Positions 22,160 to 33,408 of a stretch of 64,000 nt of DNA are shown here, piece after piece. Each line of letters opens with the position of its first letter. Position 1 is the stretch's first letter. The DNA is from Nelumbo lutea. Lineage: Eukaryota; Streptophyta; Magnoliopsida; Proteales; Nelumbonaceae. Position numbers and translations under genes: made by a program. The stretch is from NCBI GenBank assembly GCA_022828595.1, contig JAKGHH010000001.1:138775017-138839016 (forward strand), given 5' to 3'. Below the pieces are notes generated by a model. That model saw only the letters and a program-made list of their open reading frames with translations, searched no databases and was not told the origin of the DNA.

Positions 22160-22640
22160 TATTCAGTTGAGAGCATATGCTGATGTGGATTGGGCTGGTT
22201 GTCCAGACACTTGTAGGTCCACTTTTGGGTGGTGTGTTTTTATGGGTGATTCACTCATCTCTTGGAAGTGTAAGAAACAACAAACAGTCTCCAAGTCTTC
22301 TATTGAACTAGAGTATAGGGCCATGACTTCGGTTTGCAGTGAGATTGTTTGGTTACGATCTCTCTTTATGGATTTTGGCATTTAGCTTCCTACTCCTATT
22401 CCTCTCTATGCAGACAATATGAGTGCTATCAAGATTGCATTTAACCCTGTTTTCCATGAGAGGACCAAGCACATTGAGGTGGACTGCCACTTTATCTGAG
22501 ATCTTTTCACTACTTGATCTATTTTGCTTCCTCTTGTAGCCTCAGACATGCAGATTGCTGATATCTTCATCAAAGCTATGACTAGAGTTCGACATCTCTT
22601 TCTTATAGACAAATTGATGCTTATGTCTAGGCATCAGTTT
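22160..22640 (+). pseudogene. RNase H remnant of compact copia
   Basis: RAYADVDWAGCPDTCRSTFG, then SWKCKKQQTVSKSSIELEYR, a stop, [20 protein letters not shown], two more stops, and DMQIADIFIKAM. This is the C-terminus of copia pol with at least three stops. Confidence 0.85.
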
Positions 22641-22649
22641 GAGGGGGAG

Positions 22650-22869
22650 TGTGGAGACTCTATAACTTGATGTATCTTATTAGTATAGTCCCTATTGTAT
22701 ATTACTTATACATCTTATTCTTCTTTTCTCTTTCAACCCTATATGGGCATTCTTGTAATTGTATATATCTTTTAATATATAAAAAACTCTTTGAGGTAGG
22801 GGTCAATACATTCTTGACACCTCTAAGATTATTCTTGTTCTTTTCTCTATTCGGCCAAGAGTGTTGACA
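22650..22869 (+). repeat. 3' LTR of compact copia
   Basis: 220 bp, nearly identical to 20529-20749. It starts after GAGGGGGAG and is followed by the CATGT duplication. Confidence 0.93.
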
Positions 22870-22874
22870 CATGT

Positions 22875-23716
22875 GACATTGCAATGAGAATCTTTGGGAT
22901 ATCCTCTTGATTGGAGATCTATTCCAATGTCACAATAATTTTTTTTCTTTTTTTTTTCTGCCATTTTGAAAGAGTAAAAAAATTTCAACTTCCACCTCTA
23001 ATCCATCTACACCTAGATGTCTACCTCCAAGATATCTCTTCCCTCAATAGAATCTCATACAATTCTCTCAAGTTTCATTATTGTTTTCTAGCACCTCCTA
23101 ATCTCACAAAACTCAAGCTTGTCCAAGTCCTCTATCTAGGTTATTATCAGATTTTTCTTCTCCCTAATGAAACCAAAACCTCTTTATTCCAAACTTTTGA
23201 CTTTGACTTTAGTGCATTAAGCCTCTTCTAAAACATGAATTCCGCCTTTTTATTGTCCACCTCCTCCCATGAAGATTTAGCAGTCTCTAGGAAATAAGGG
23301 TATCCTATCTACATATTCTCAAATTTAAAGGGAGAGGATCCTTCTCAAGGGAAGTAAGGAACAATGATTTCAGGTACCTTTTCAACAAAGAGTGACAGAA
23401 TAAACCTAACCAATGTCTGCCCAGTGCACAAAGAATAGGAACCTATTGAGCTTAATGATTTTCTTAGAAGTTTGACCATGTAAACTTGGATTGTAGGAGT
23501 GGAGGCTTTCTGAGAATAAAAGCATGTGGAGTTAAAATTCCTCATGATAGTTGTAATGACCTCAAAGAGAAAGAAGCTTAGCCCTTAAAGAGTTGTCTTC
23601 CCCAACCAAGCCCAAGAAACTTCATTATTCGTTTGGTCTCTAAAGGCAGCACCTGCTTGGGAGGGGCATAGTTTCCCATGGAAAATCCATCACCAAGTTA
23701 AATTTAGTAATACCCC
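22875..23716. other. SCYL2 intron 3, no gene recognised
   Basis: A plus-strand open frame at 22911-23231 (106 codons, Leu-rich, NLTKLKLVQV) resembles no family I can name with confidence. The rest is unremarkable. Confidence 0.35.
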
Positions 23717-23724
23717 ATCACATC

Positions 23725-24126
23725 TAGGGTTGTTCACAAATAAATTCAAATCGGCCAATCCGATTTGGCCGTTTTTTCTTCACCACCGGTCGGTTTTGGG
23801 TTGGAAAGATGGGTAAACCGATAATTCGGTTCGGTTTCAGTTTTCACATTGAAACCGAACCGAACTGAACCGAGTTATCTATAAATATATTCCCACTGAA
23901 ATATTATATATAATATGTATATTCCGAAATATATTTCAGTTTTAAATGTATATCCAATAAATATATTCTCACTGAAATATTATATATAGTATGTATATTT
24001 CAGTTTTAAATATATATATATATATATATATTGGTTTTAAATATATATATTTCTGAAATGTATATTTCAGTTTTAAATATATTTCCAGAAAATATATTCT
24101 GAAATATTATATATAATATGTATATT

Positions 24127-24165
<39 letters not shown>

Positions 24166-24353
24166 AAGCTGAAATATATATTTCGGAAATGTATATATTT
24201 AAACCAAAACCGACCCAAGCAGACCTAAATCGACCAGGTCGGTTTTGCTTAATAGAGGGTCGGTTTTGGTTTAATCTTTACATAACCCGACCAAGTCGGG
24301 TCGGTTGAAAAAAGACTAGTAAACCAACCCAACCCGACCCGTGAACAGCCCTA
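23725..24353. mobile_element. hAT-type MITE with 8-bp target duplication
   Basis: 629 bp. Terminal inverted repeats are TAGGGTTGTTCAC at the left and GTGAACAGCCCTA at the right. A perfect 8-bp duplication ATCACATC flanks both ends (23717-23724 and 24354-24361). The arms are rich in CGGTT/AACCG motifs that can pair, and the core is an AT-rich array with repeated TATATTTCAGTTTTAAAT units and (TA)n runs. It has no coding capacity and would rely on a hAT transposase supplied elsewhere. It is in SCYL2 intron 3. Confidence 0.92.
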
Positions 24354-24401
24354 ATCACATCTTGAAGGTTGTTAACTTGTTATCATCTCACAACAAATAC
24401 A

Positions 24402-24406
24402 AACAC

Positions 24407-24454
<48 letters not shown>
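24402..24454. repeat. (CA)n(TA)n microsatellite
   Basis: A CA run followed by a TA run of about 32 bases, a compound dinucleotide repeat in intron 3. Confidence 0.9.
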
Positions 24455-24457
<3 letters not shown>

Positions 24458-25182
24458 GCCTAACTCTACCTACAATTTTCATTGTTTTACCCCACCCCAC
24501 CCAAAAAAAGAAAGAAAAACAATTGTTCCCTCTGTCCCTTGCTAAGCGAGTGAATCGGGCAAGCAGTTTGCTGAACTAGTTTGATTTCTCTCAATGAATT
24601 TCTGTACTGCCATGTTCCTTAGAAGCATTTTTCTGATCTATATACAATTTTCATAACTACCTCAACTGCTTGATATGTTCAAAATTGGAAACAAGAAATA
24701 AGAACATTAAAAAGCCACAATGAACTTTCTAACATAAAGGGAGGAAACCCACACTGTTATAGACCACTCATGAGTCCATGACCAGACAGGATTTTAGTGT
24801 TTCTTCAACAACATATGTATGAAAGAAATGCTAAATGAATTCCATGCAAATAAGCAATTAAAATGAAGGTATCCAAGGGAGGTGCTTTCCACAGATGCAA
24901 CAGCATAAAAATGAAAGACATACTCAATTTTGCAGCACTTAACTGCACAAATTGCCCCAATTACTACCATGAGAAAAATAATAAGGAAATGAACAAAATC
25001 AGTAGAGGATTAAGAAAAGTGGAAATTAATTCATCTTTGCAAAAAAAAAAAAAAGGACAGATGCTCTGATCTCTCTTCATGCAATTAATAATCAACCTTG
25101 AATCAAATGATTGAAGAGAAACTCAATATACAAACAAACTGGGAAGTGGCCTTTGTCAATGCAGAATAAAGAATCCACTTAC
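24455..25182. other. SCYL2 intron 3, 5' end; no gene
   Basis: AT-rich intron sequence up to the donor of exon 3 (GTAAGT, read on the minus strand at 25182). Confidence 0.5.
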
Positions 25183-25293
25183 AGCATAATGAAATGGCTG
25201 CATATTGGTCTGGTCACCTGAAGCCTGATCTGCAGAAATTGCAAAACCAAATCCACCAAGTTTCCAAGCTCCACTAGAAGTAATAAAAATGGT
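25183..25293 (-). CDS. SCYL2: SCYL2 exon 3 (degenerate DFG segment)
   Basis: 37 codons, phase 0. The acceptor reads ATTGCAG and the donor GTAAGT. The peptide begins TIFITSSGAWKLGGFGFAIS and ends TNMQPFHYA. GFG stands where active kinases have DFG, the magnesium-binding motif, as is usual for SCY1-like pseudokinases. It joins exon 2 (ISPE) and exon 4 (EYDV) in frame. Confidence 0.9.
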
Positions 25294-25918
25294 CTGCAAT
25301 ACCAAGATCTGATTAATTTTATGCATTTGTAATATAAGCCTCAGACTCAGAACCGAAAAACGCTGGGTCTTGACTCTTGAGTAGCTTAGACATCAACTGC
25401 TGGAAATTCTATTAAAGGTATTGGAAAAAGAAAAAAGTCTCCATCACACAGCAAACTAGGAGGAAATACAATACCAAGTCATTTTCATTTTGGGGGAGTA
25501 GATTGCCATCATGAAAGAAGAGAATACAAGCTAACGGCACAATGAAAAGTAAAATCTTTCCAAAAGACAAATTACAGTAATACAATTTAAATTAGCTGCA
25601 AGATAATCTACACCCACGAGGAAATGTGTACTATCAGAGAAGAAAAGGGACAGGAAAAACTGAAAAAAAATAAAAAAAACTAATCTCCTAGCATCAGCCA
25701 TGCTTTGATGGCACCCAGAGGAACACCTACCAGTGGGACTAAGAAAAAAGAATCTATTCCCAGGATAGCAATCACACCTCTGTAGATATATCAACAGAAT
25801 TTTAATTGAGAGAAAAAGAAAACCAAGATGGTTCCTTGTATGAAAGGAAATGTGTTTATGCATGTAAATTTAACAGAAGTTGTCCTTCCAGATAGACTTA
25901 AATGGTAAATAGGATTTA
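25294..25918. other. SCYL2 intron 2, left part; no gene
   Basis: Intron sequence between exon 3 and the Copia-5 target site. Nothing recognisable. Confidence 0.5.
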
Positions 25919-25923
25919 GCACT

Positions 25924-26188
25924 TCTTGACAGTAAATCTGATTGAAGATTTACAGAAAAAGAGAAGAGAAGAGAAGAGGAGAGAAGAAAAGAGAAGGAAG
26001 AAAGAAGAGGGATTGAGGCAATGGAACAGTGCTGGCGGCGCCAGCTTCATTATAATATATAGGGAAAAAAAATAAGAAGGAAATGACCCTTTGCCCCTAC
26101 TAAGTGATGGTAGAATAATAGATTAAAATAAAAAAGGCTTTGATCAGCCAAAGAGACCCTAACAAACAAAAAATCAATTATTTCAACA
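25924..26188 (-). repeat. Copia-5 3' LTR
   Basis: 265 bp. In element direction it starts TGTTGAAATAATTG and ends CTGTCAAGA, followed by the GCACT duplication. A GA-rich tract (about 25960-26010) differs in length from the other LTR. Confidence 0.92.
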
Positions 26189-26195
26189 CTCCCCC

Positions 26196-27684
26196 TCAAG
26201 TTGGAGCATAGATGCCAATCATGCCCAACTTGTCACACAAATCATTATGCCGCACATGATGAAGACCTTTGGTGAAGATGTCTGCAAGTTGTTCGTTTGA
26301 GCTGACATATGGGGTGCACACTTCTTCATTTACAAGTTTCTTTCTAATAAAATGCTTGTCCACTTCAATGTGTTTCGTCCTATCATGGAGGACTGGATTA
26401 GCTGCAATGTTGATAGCAGCCTTATTGTTGCAATAGAGTGACATAGAGTTGCTGACTGTAGAACCCAGTTCTCCTAATAGATTTCTTATCCACATGATTT
26501 CAGCAACTCCATGAGACATAGCTTTGTATTCTGCTTCAGCACTAGACCTAGCCACCACACTTTGCTTCTTACTTCTCCATGTGACTAGGTTTCCCCCTAC
26601 AAAGGCACAATATCCATTGGTAGACTTTCGGTCATCAACTGCCCCTACCCAATCAGCATCAATATATACCTCCACCTTTAAATGTCCATGTTTCTGGAAC
26701 AGCAAACCAGCTCCAGGAAACTTCTTGAGGTATCTGAGGATCCTCTCTATAGCTTCAAGGTGAGTTGTCCTAGGATTGTGCATGAATTGACTAAGGACAT
26801 CCACTACATAAGCAATATCAGGCCTGGTCATAGACAAATACAAGAGTCTCTCTACAAGTCTCTGAAACTTCTTCACATCTTTCAAGAACTCTCCCTGACT
26901 ATCTCCCAAATGATGGTTAGGTTCAATTGGTGAGTCAATTGGTCTCACCCCCAGTTTGCCTGTATCTTCTAGTAGATCTAGTACATATTTCCGTTGGGAA
27001 ATAAAAATGCCCTTGTGAGAGCAGGTGACTTCAATTCCCAGGAAATAACGTAAGGGGCCTACATCTTTCACCTCAAATTAAGTGGCTAAGAACTTTTTTA
27101 GTCTCTATATTTCAGCCTCCCAATCTCCTGTGATCACTATGTCATCCACATACACAATTAGAGCTGCAATTTTCCCTTCACCTTTCTTCACAAATAGTGT
27201 GTGATCTGACTGGCATTGTTTGAACCCCATCTGTTGAACTGCTAAGTGGAACATACTAAACCAAGCCCGAAGATATTGTTTCAGCCCATATAAAGATTTT
27301 TTTTAACTTGCACACTTTCTATTCACTACCTTTAGCACAAAAGCCTGGAGGTTGGGTCATGTACATTTCATCTTCTAAGTCACCATTCAAGAAAGCATTT
27401 TTTATGTCCAATTGGTGAAGTTCCCAGTCAAGATTTGCCGCTAGTGAAAGGAGAATTCTGATAGAGTTCATCTTGGCTACTGGGGAAAAAGTCTCTGCAT
27501 AGTCCACTCCATATACTTGTGTAAAGCCTTTTTCCACCAGTCTAGCCTTGTACCTTTCAACAATTCCATCAACCTTGTGTTTCACTGTGAACACCCAGTT
27601 GCACCCCACTAGTTCCTTCCCTTCAAAAAGATCCACCAACTCCCAAGTGCCATTTTTATGTAATGCATCAATCTCTTCCTTCAT
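26196..27684 (-). pseudogene. Copia-5 reverse transcriptase and RNase H
   Basis: High to low: RT start [20 protein letters not shown] to [10 protein letters not shown] (27319-27684); a damaged stretch with IVYVDDIVIT near 27140; then a continuous 291-codon frame (26196-27071) from VGPLRYFLGIEV through YIDADWVGAVDDRKSTNGYC, AEAEYKAMS and YCNNKAAINIA to the pol C-terminus. The CDNQ of RNase H reads CNNK here. Confidence 0.9.
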
Positions 27685-27689
27685 TGCAT

Positions 27690-29350
27690 CTGTCCATTAA
27701 GGTTTGGATAAAGCTTCAGCCACATTCTTAGGAATAAGGATATTGTCAATAGAGGAGAGGAATGCACGATATGAAGATGAAATATGATCATAGAACACAA
27801 AGTGAGAGATAGGATGGTTAGTGGTACAAGATCTAACACCCTTTTTCTTAGCAATAGGAACATCAAGATCATTAATGACAAGGGAATCAACATTGAAAGG
27901 AGCAGGCATATCAATAGAAGCAAGTGTACCTGGCCAATGGGAAGGATCAACCTCTGGTGAAGCCAATGATATTGGTTGCATAGTGTCAGGTTCCACGGCT
28001 CTTAAACTCTACTAGCTTTTGTGGCAGCAAAGAAAGACATGGAATGGAAGAGGGCCAGGTAGAGAAGGTAGTTGAGTCTGAGCCTATTTCTCCTCAACCC
28101 TACACTCCCCCTAAGGAGAAACCGAGAAGAAAGGTTGATTCTCAAAGGACACGTCTATAGAGACATAATACTTATGAGAGACGGGATAATAGCAATGGTA
28201 TCCCTTTTGAGATAGAGGGTAACCAAGGAAGACACAAGGAATAGCACAAGGAACAAGTTTACCCCGAGTATGTGACAAGTTATGAACAAAGCAACGACAC
28301 CCAAAAGCATGTATTGGAATGGGGAACAACGATGCTATAGGAAACAAAAGCTGATGTGGGGCCTTATACTCTAGTAACTGAGAGGGCATACAGTTGATGA
28401 TGTACGTAGCAACAGAACAACATACATCCAAAAAAGTTTTGGAACATTCATATGGATTAACAAGCCACGAGCTACTTCAAGAAGATGATAGTTTTTTTCT
28501 TTCAACAACACTGTTTTGTTGAGGTGTCCTAGCACAAGAGCTTCGTTGAAGTGATCCACTTGAAGGAAAGAATTCCGTGAGATCACTATGGAAGTATTCC
28601 TTTGCATTGTCCGACTAGAAAATATGGATATCAGTTTGGAACTGAGTGAATACCATGTGTTGAAAGTCTTTCACAATTTTAGGCACTTCCTCTCTAGATC
28701 GCATAGGGTAAACCCATGTGTATCTAGAGTAATCATCAATCAAGGTAATGAAGTACTTATATCCAGCCTCAATAGGTAGAGTAACAGGGACCCAAACATC
28801 AGAACAAACAATATGAAACGGAAATTATGATCTTTTATTTCTCAAAGGAAAAGTGCTTCTACAATGTTTACTCAATTGACATGTCTGACACTACAACTGA
28901 CTCACTGACAAAGACTCAAACAACTTTGGAAACATAACTTTTAATGACTCAAAAGAAAGATGACCAAGACGATTGTGCCATAAATAGGCTTGACTCTCAC
29001 TAGACAAACTCAAGGACTCTGTAGCCACAAGACCAGCTTTATTCTCCAACACGTAGAGGCCATCCACCATGCTTTCTCTACCAATCATCTTCCCGAGGCC
29101 AATCTTGAAACACACATGAAGACGGATAGAAAGTAACTAAACTGTTTAAGGAGTGAGTAATACTACTAATGGAAAGCAGATTTATAGGTAATTTAGGAAC
29201 ATGTAGTATGTTAGAAAGGGTAAGGCCGAGTGGGAGAGATATGGTTCCTTCGCCAGCTATGGTGGAGAAAGAACCATCAGCTAGTCTCACCTTATCTCTC
29301 CCAGAGAGAAGATTGTATGCCTGAAATAAATTTGACTTACCGGTCATGTG
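27690..29350 (-). pseudogene. Copia-5 protease, pre-integrase, integrase and linker
   Basis: Protease region near 29350 with NMTGKSNLFQ and LADGSFSTIAG; pre-integrase LWHNRLGHLSFESLK at 28891-29115, with the CXXC zinc ligands damaged; integrase core 28600-28890 in broken frames; integrase C-half (CMPSQLLEYKAPHQLLFP, FGCRCFVHN, YVSIDVSF) 28111-28431; linker with ending GVRSCTTNHPISHF 27697-27996. At least five breaks. Confidence 0.85.
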
Positions 29351-29564
29351 GTTTGAGGCTCTGAGTCAATTACCCAAGGGGAATCAGAGGTATGAGATGA
29401 CACATGGAAGGTAGTGGCAATGCTACCTGAAGCAGATGCAAAAGAGGTAGAAGGAGTAAGACCAGTATCCATCTGGAAAAGAGTCCTGCCATATAACTCC
29501 AAATGGTCATGGAAGGAGTTGATGATCTCTTCCTTAGGGTCAGAATTGGGATGCCTTTCCTAAG

Positions 29565-30544
29565 TTACCATGGGACTAGTCTCTTAAGATGCCATATTAG
29601 CTGAGTTATACCTTTTCTAATTCTGCTGACTTGGTTACTTGCCTTGATCAGTTGTTGACTTCTTACCCAAATCCTGTGCCCATTTAAATTTTCCATGGAA
29701 ATCCCAGCAAGTATCTTTGGTGTGTCTTGCCTTCTGGTAGTGAGTGCACCAAAGCTTACTCTTATCATCTGTTCTCTTCTACGAATCACCTTCTTAATAC
29801 CACCTCCGAAATTAGTATATGAACTTCCCCGGACAGCTAGAGCAACTGGCTCTGTAGAATTCATCACATTTCTTCTACTTTCTTCTGACTGAACCAAGGC
29901 ATAAATCTCCTGAACTAATGGCAAGTCTTTACTTCCCAAGATCTGCACCCTGATGGACTCATATGAAGGATTCAGCCCCAAGAGGAAGGCAAATACCCAT
30001 TGCTGAGATGCAAGTGATTTGAATGCCTTTGCATCCTCATCACACTTCCGGTTAACATTCTGATAGTGTTCAAGTTCTTTCCATATCGATGTCAATCTGA
30101 ATAGTACACCAAGAGACTTCTTTCCCCCTGCATGCAAGTGGATGATTCAGCTTGTAGTTGGTATATCTTGGCATAATGTCTCTGCTCTGAATAGGTGGAC
30201 TTTGCTTGTTCCCATATTTCACAAGCAGTTTCAGCCCACATAAAAGTTTTTCTCACCTGTGGAAGCATGGAAACCAAGAGCCATGACATCACCATACTAT
30301 TTTCTTGGTTCCATCTATCATATTTAGCACTTCCACTCTTCGGTTCCTTCACTTTCCCATTGATGTATCCTATTTTTCCCTTAGTAGTGATGTAGAGTTT
30401 TATTCCCCTAAACCATTTAAGGTAATTCAGACCATCAAAGGGAATAACAGCCATGGGGAAACTCATATCCATTCCCCCACTTACCCCATTTTGATTTACA
30501 GAAATCTTTGAAGTAGCAGAATTCTCAGAAGACATGGTCAACAC
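29565..30544 (-). pseudogene. Copia-5 Gag
   Basis: Begins MLTMSSENSATSKISVNQ at 30544, with the gag signature PFDGLNYLKWFRGIKLYITT, WLLVSMLPQV and a shift near 30110. It continues through LGLNPSYESIRVQILGS to the position of the zinc knuckle (about 29720), which is frameshifted. Gag would form the RNA-packaging particle. Confidence 0.83.
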
Positions 30545-31093
30545 AGAATTTTTTTATCAAAAAACTTCACCTTAGGATCCCTCCTCATATCAGAACAAAA
30601 AGCTCCACACACAAGTGATTAGTCCACCCACACTACAGTTTTTGGACTTAATCTGAGCACAAGACCAGCATCAATTTCCAAAAAAAAACAAGATGATAGA
30701 TCTGATTTTCAGACCTGTACAGAATAGCAATCCCAGCCTACTAGTTTTCTCAGAAGGTCTACAAGCATTAATCACAAGGGGAGATCCTTACACACAAGGC
30801 ATCAAGCCAACAAGTAGAGAAAACAGGTCATACGTGAGCTACAGCAACCTTTCACAGGTACAGGATCACATGATCCAAAACAAACAGAGGAAAATCCTCA
30901 CAAGGGTGTGCCGACATTCAGTGGTTCAGGTCCATTCGTTTTCCTCTTAGTACACGACCAAGGGAAGAGAAAGGAAAAAAAATGGGGCGGTACCAGTTGC
31001 AGGTCTGATTCAATCAACCCAGATGTACTCCTCTGTTCCGTCCAAATTCAGCAGCTTGGAGAAGACACTTGATCGCCCAGATTCAATGGCCAC

Positions 31094-31105
31094 ACTCTGA
31101 TACCA
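31094..31105 (-). other. Copia-5 primer-binding site
   Basis: The plus strand ACTCTGATACCA gives TGGTATCAGAGT, 11 of 12 bases of the initiator-Met tRNA primer site, directly next to the LTR. Confidence 0.88.
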
Positions 31106-31369
31106 TCTTGACAGTCAGCAAAAGAGAAGAGAAGAGAAAGGAAGAGAAGAGAAGAGAAGAGGAGAGAAGAGAAGAGAAGGGAGAAAGAAGGATTGAGGCA
31201 ATGGAACAGTGTTGATGGCACCAGCTTCATTATAATATATAGGGCGAAAAAATAAGAAGGGAAATGACCCTTGTGCCCCTACTAAGTGATGGTACAATAA
31301 TAGATTAAAATAAAAAGGCTTTAATCAGCCAAACAGACCCTAACAAACATAAAATCAATTATTTCAACA
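31106..31369 (-). repeat. Copia-5 5' LTR
   Basis: 264 bp, the partner of 25924-26188, with point differences and a longer GA-rich tract (31120-31185). Followed by GCACT. Confidence 0.92.
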
Positions 31370-31646
31370 GCACTATTAACTAGGAAATGTCAATGTTGAT
31401 ATGATGATATTTTTTCTTTTTTTTATGAATGTTGATATGATGACATGGGATATCTATATTTAATGAAAACTAGAAGACACATGTAAGATATTGCAAATAT
31501 TTTGATTAGTTTTATTCTTGCATTTCTTTTTTTTTTTTTTTACATACATGCATACTCACTTACCCACACACACACATATACACATAATGTATCCATACAA
31601 ATATAGAGAGATGAAGGGAGAGATGATAAGATCAGGAAGCTGCAAC

Positions 31647-31751
31647 CTCAGGTGATATAGCACGATGAATTAGGTGGGCATTGTTATGGAGAAAATCCAA
31701 GGACTCTGCAACCTGGAGCAAACCATGTTTCATCTCTAACAATCCCATTTC
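31647..31751 (-). CDS. SCYL2: SCYL2 exon 2 (degenerate HRD segment)
   Basis: 35 codons, phase 0. The acceptor reads TTCATGCAG and the donor GTTGCA, a weaker but valid GT donor. The peptide begins [20 protein letters not shown] and ends with [16 protein letters not shown] occupies the place of the HRDLKPEN catalytic loop: the catalytic aspartate is replaced by alanine, as in SCYL proteins. It follows exon 1, which ends PKELEEM. Confidence 0.9.
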
Positions 31752-33404
31752 CTGCATGAAAGCTAAAAGCTGTGTCAGAAAGTTATGAAAATGCAAAGGA
31801 TAAATTCATAAATAAATTGAAGCCTGAAATGGTATAGAAAAACACCAGTGCTGGAATTACTTTAGTTATCCCAGATATACAAATCTTTATTGCATAGGTG
31901 TTTGGAAAAAAGCTTCGTCAGTCATATGCAAAGGATGCATGAAAAGCAGTATTGGAAAATATTCTACATCCTTTTAATCTGTAAACAGTAAACTTAAAAT
32001 AACTAGGATTAGACAAACAAGATAAGAAGAAAAGCAATCAGAAGGCCCCAAAAAGCAAACTATTTGTTTGTTTTGTTTCTAGGGGACTTCTCCCCATGTA
32101 TAGTTTCTCAATGTGATGGCCAATGGACTATACCTGTATTTTTTGACCTATACTTAAATGCAGAAACTATCTTACCTTTTCATAAAAGAAAAAGAAAAAT
32201 ACTCTGAATGACCACTTCTGTAGCATAGATTTTCCTTATAAAGGCCATTTTAGTATTCCTCCATGGCATTGTACATGCATATTTAAAATAGTTTAGCAGA
32301 TCAAATCAATGCTATATAACAATATATTTGACTGGATACAAGCCCTTGTAAATAATTTTTGAGATTCTCTAGTTCCTTCGGTGCTACTGAGTCAAAATGA
32401 CTAATGATCAGCCAATCACTACCTCATCTGTTTGAAAGAAGAAGAAGCCACTTTATTCTGAAGGGGGAGCATTTAAATACAATTCCAAAATAAATAACAA
32501 CGAAAAAAACAACAAATATAAAAAGGGAAATGGGACACAGGGGGCCCAGGAGCTCTGCATATAAAAAGAAAGATAGTGGCAGAGTTATATTTATCCAATG
32601 CTGCTTAATTCTTACATATGAGGAAGGAGGAAGTATAGTGGCAGAGCAGTCAATCCTTTTATTTTCTTGTCTTGATTGGGAGTACGGATTCATTAACACT
32701 GCAAAGCTTCCTTCTCACTGCTATAAATAACTATATTACCTGGATTTGGAGGATACGGCTGAACTGACAGTATTGGATATGGAATTTACACTGCAAAGCT
32801 TCCTTCTCACTGCTATAAATAACTATATTACCTGGATTTCGCGAGGATACAGCTGAACTGACAGTATTGGATATGGAATTTACACTAGAAACTGAAGTAT
32901 TCAACATTATATAGCACCCTTGTACAAGTATCCTGGTAGCATAGATCAACAATTTTACCATGCATTTTCCTCTCAAGGGACTCATTGAAAAGGGAAAGCA
33001 AATAAATGACAATAACATATGTTACAAGTTAAAAAACAAAAAAGGTGGCAATTGGAGTTCTACGATGAGTTCCTTATAGAATTATGAGAAGTCTCGTATG
33101 GAAAACAAAAAAGGACAAAGTGCCACTATTTTAATAGGTTTTAGGATGGGAGTAAGTTGATTAGAGAGTTATTTAAGGAGGTGGATTCTAATCTAAGGGA
33201 TATAGGAGAGGATCTTGGCAATGTTTTAAAACACAGAGGTGTGATGCGAGGCATTCCAATACCTAGAGGCATGAAGTGTAGTTCAGAACATAAGAGGCAT
33301 AAGCCTCCCAAACACAAGGAGGCATAAGCCTCCTTAAGAGGAGGGGGGTTAAGAGTAAGAAGGAGGAGGAAGAAGAGGAAGGCGGGATCTCATTTTTTCT
33401 TTAT
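31752..33404. other. SCYL2 intron 1, left part; no gene
   Basis: AT-rich intron. A poly-T tract (about 31528) precedes a CA-rich run. Near 33222-33320 lies a GTTTTAAAACACAG start and repeated GAGGCATAAGCCTCC palindromes. A tandem duplication is listed separately. Confidence 0.45.
32696..32881. repeat. Tandem duplication of about 92 bp in SCYL2 intron 1
   Basis: Unit 1 is 32696-32787 and unit 2 is 32788-32881. Both begin ACACTGCAAAGCTTCC and run to GGATATGGAATTT. They differ by only a few bases (GGAGGATACGG against CGCGAGGATACAG), so the duplication is fairly recent. Confidence 0.9.
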
Positions 33405-33408
33405 TTTT

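Larger units (their letters stand above)
20529..22869 (+). mobile_element. Compact internally deleted copia with intact LTRs and TSD
   Basis: LTRs 20529-20749 and 22650-22869 are nearly identical and flanked by a perfect CATGT duplication (20524-20528 and 22870-22874). The primer site TGGTATCAGAGC starts at 20750 and the polypurine tract GAGGGGGAG ends at 22649. The 1.9-kb interior keeps only a gag/protease fragment (21582-21865) and RNase H (about 22160-22640). Integrase and RT are gone, so any movement needed enzymes from another element. It lies antisense to SCYL2 in intron 3. Confidence 0.95.
25924..31369 (-). mobile_element. Copia-5: full-length copia in SCYL2 intron 2
   Basis: Minus-strand element of 5,446 bp with LTRs 25924-26188 and 31106-31369, and a perfect target duplication GCACT (25919-25923 and 31370-31374). 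The primer site is 31094-31105 and the polypurine tract CTCCCCCTCAAG starts at 26189. Gag 29565-30544, protease and pre-integrase 28891-29347, integrase 28111-28607, RT and RNase H 26196-27684. Several stops and shifts. It lies in the same orientation as SCYL2 and makes up most of intron 2, which would be about 0.9 kb without it. Confidence 0.95.

Noticed and set aside
22911..23231. Leu-rich 106-codon frame, considered as an F-box or leucine-rich repeat fragment
   Set aside because: Only vague composition similarity, no spaced repeat or F-box motif, and no neighbouring exon.
24000..24240. CRISPR-like or satellite array in the TATATTTCAG repeats
   Set aside because: Irregular AT-rich units within a hAT MITE of a plant genome. 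No constant repeat-spacer structure.
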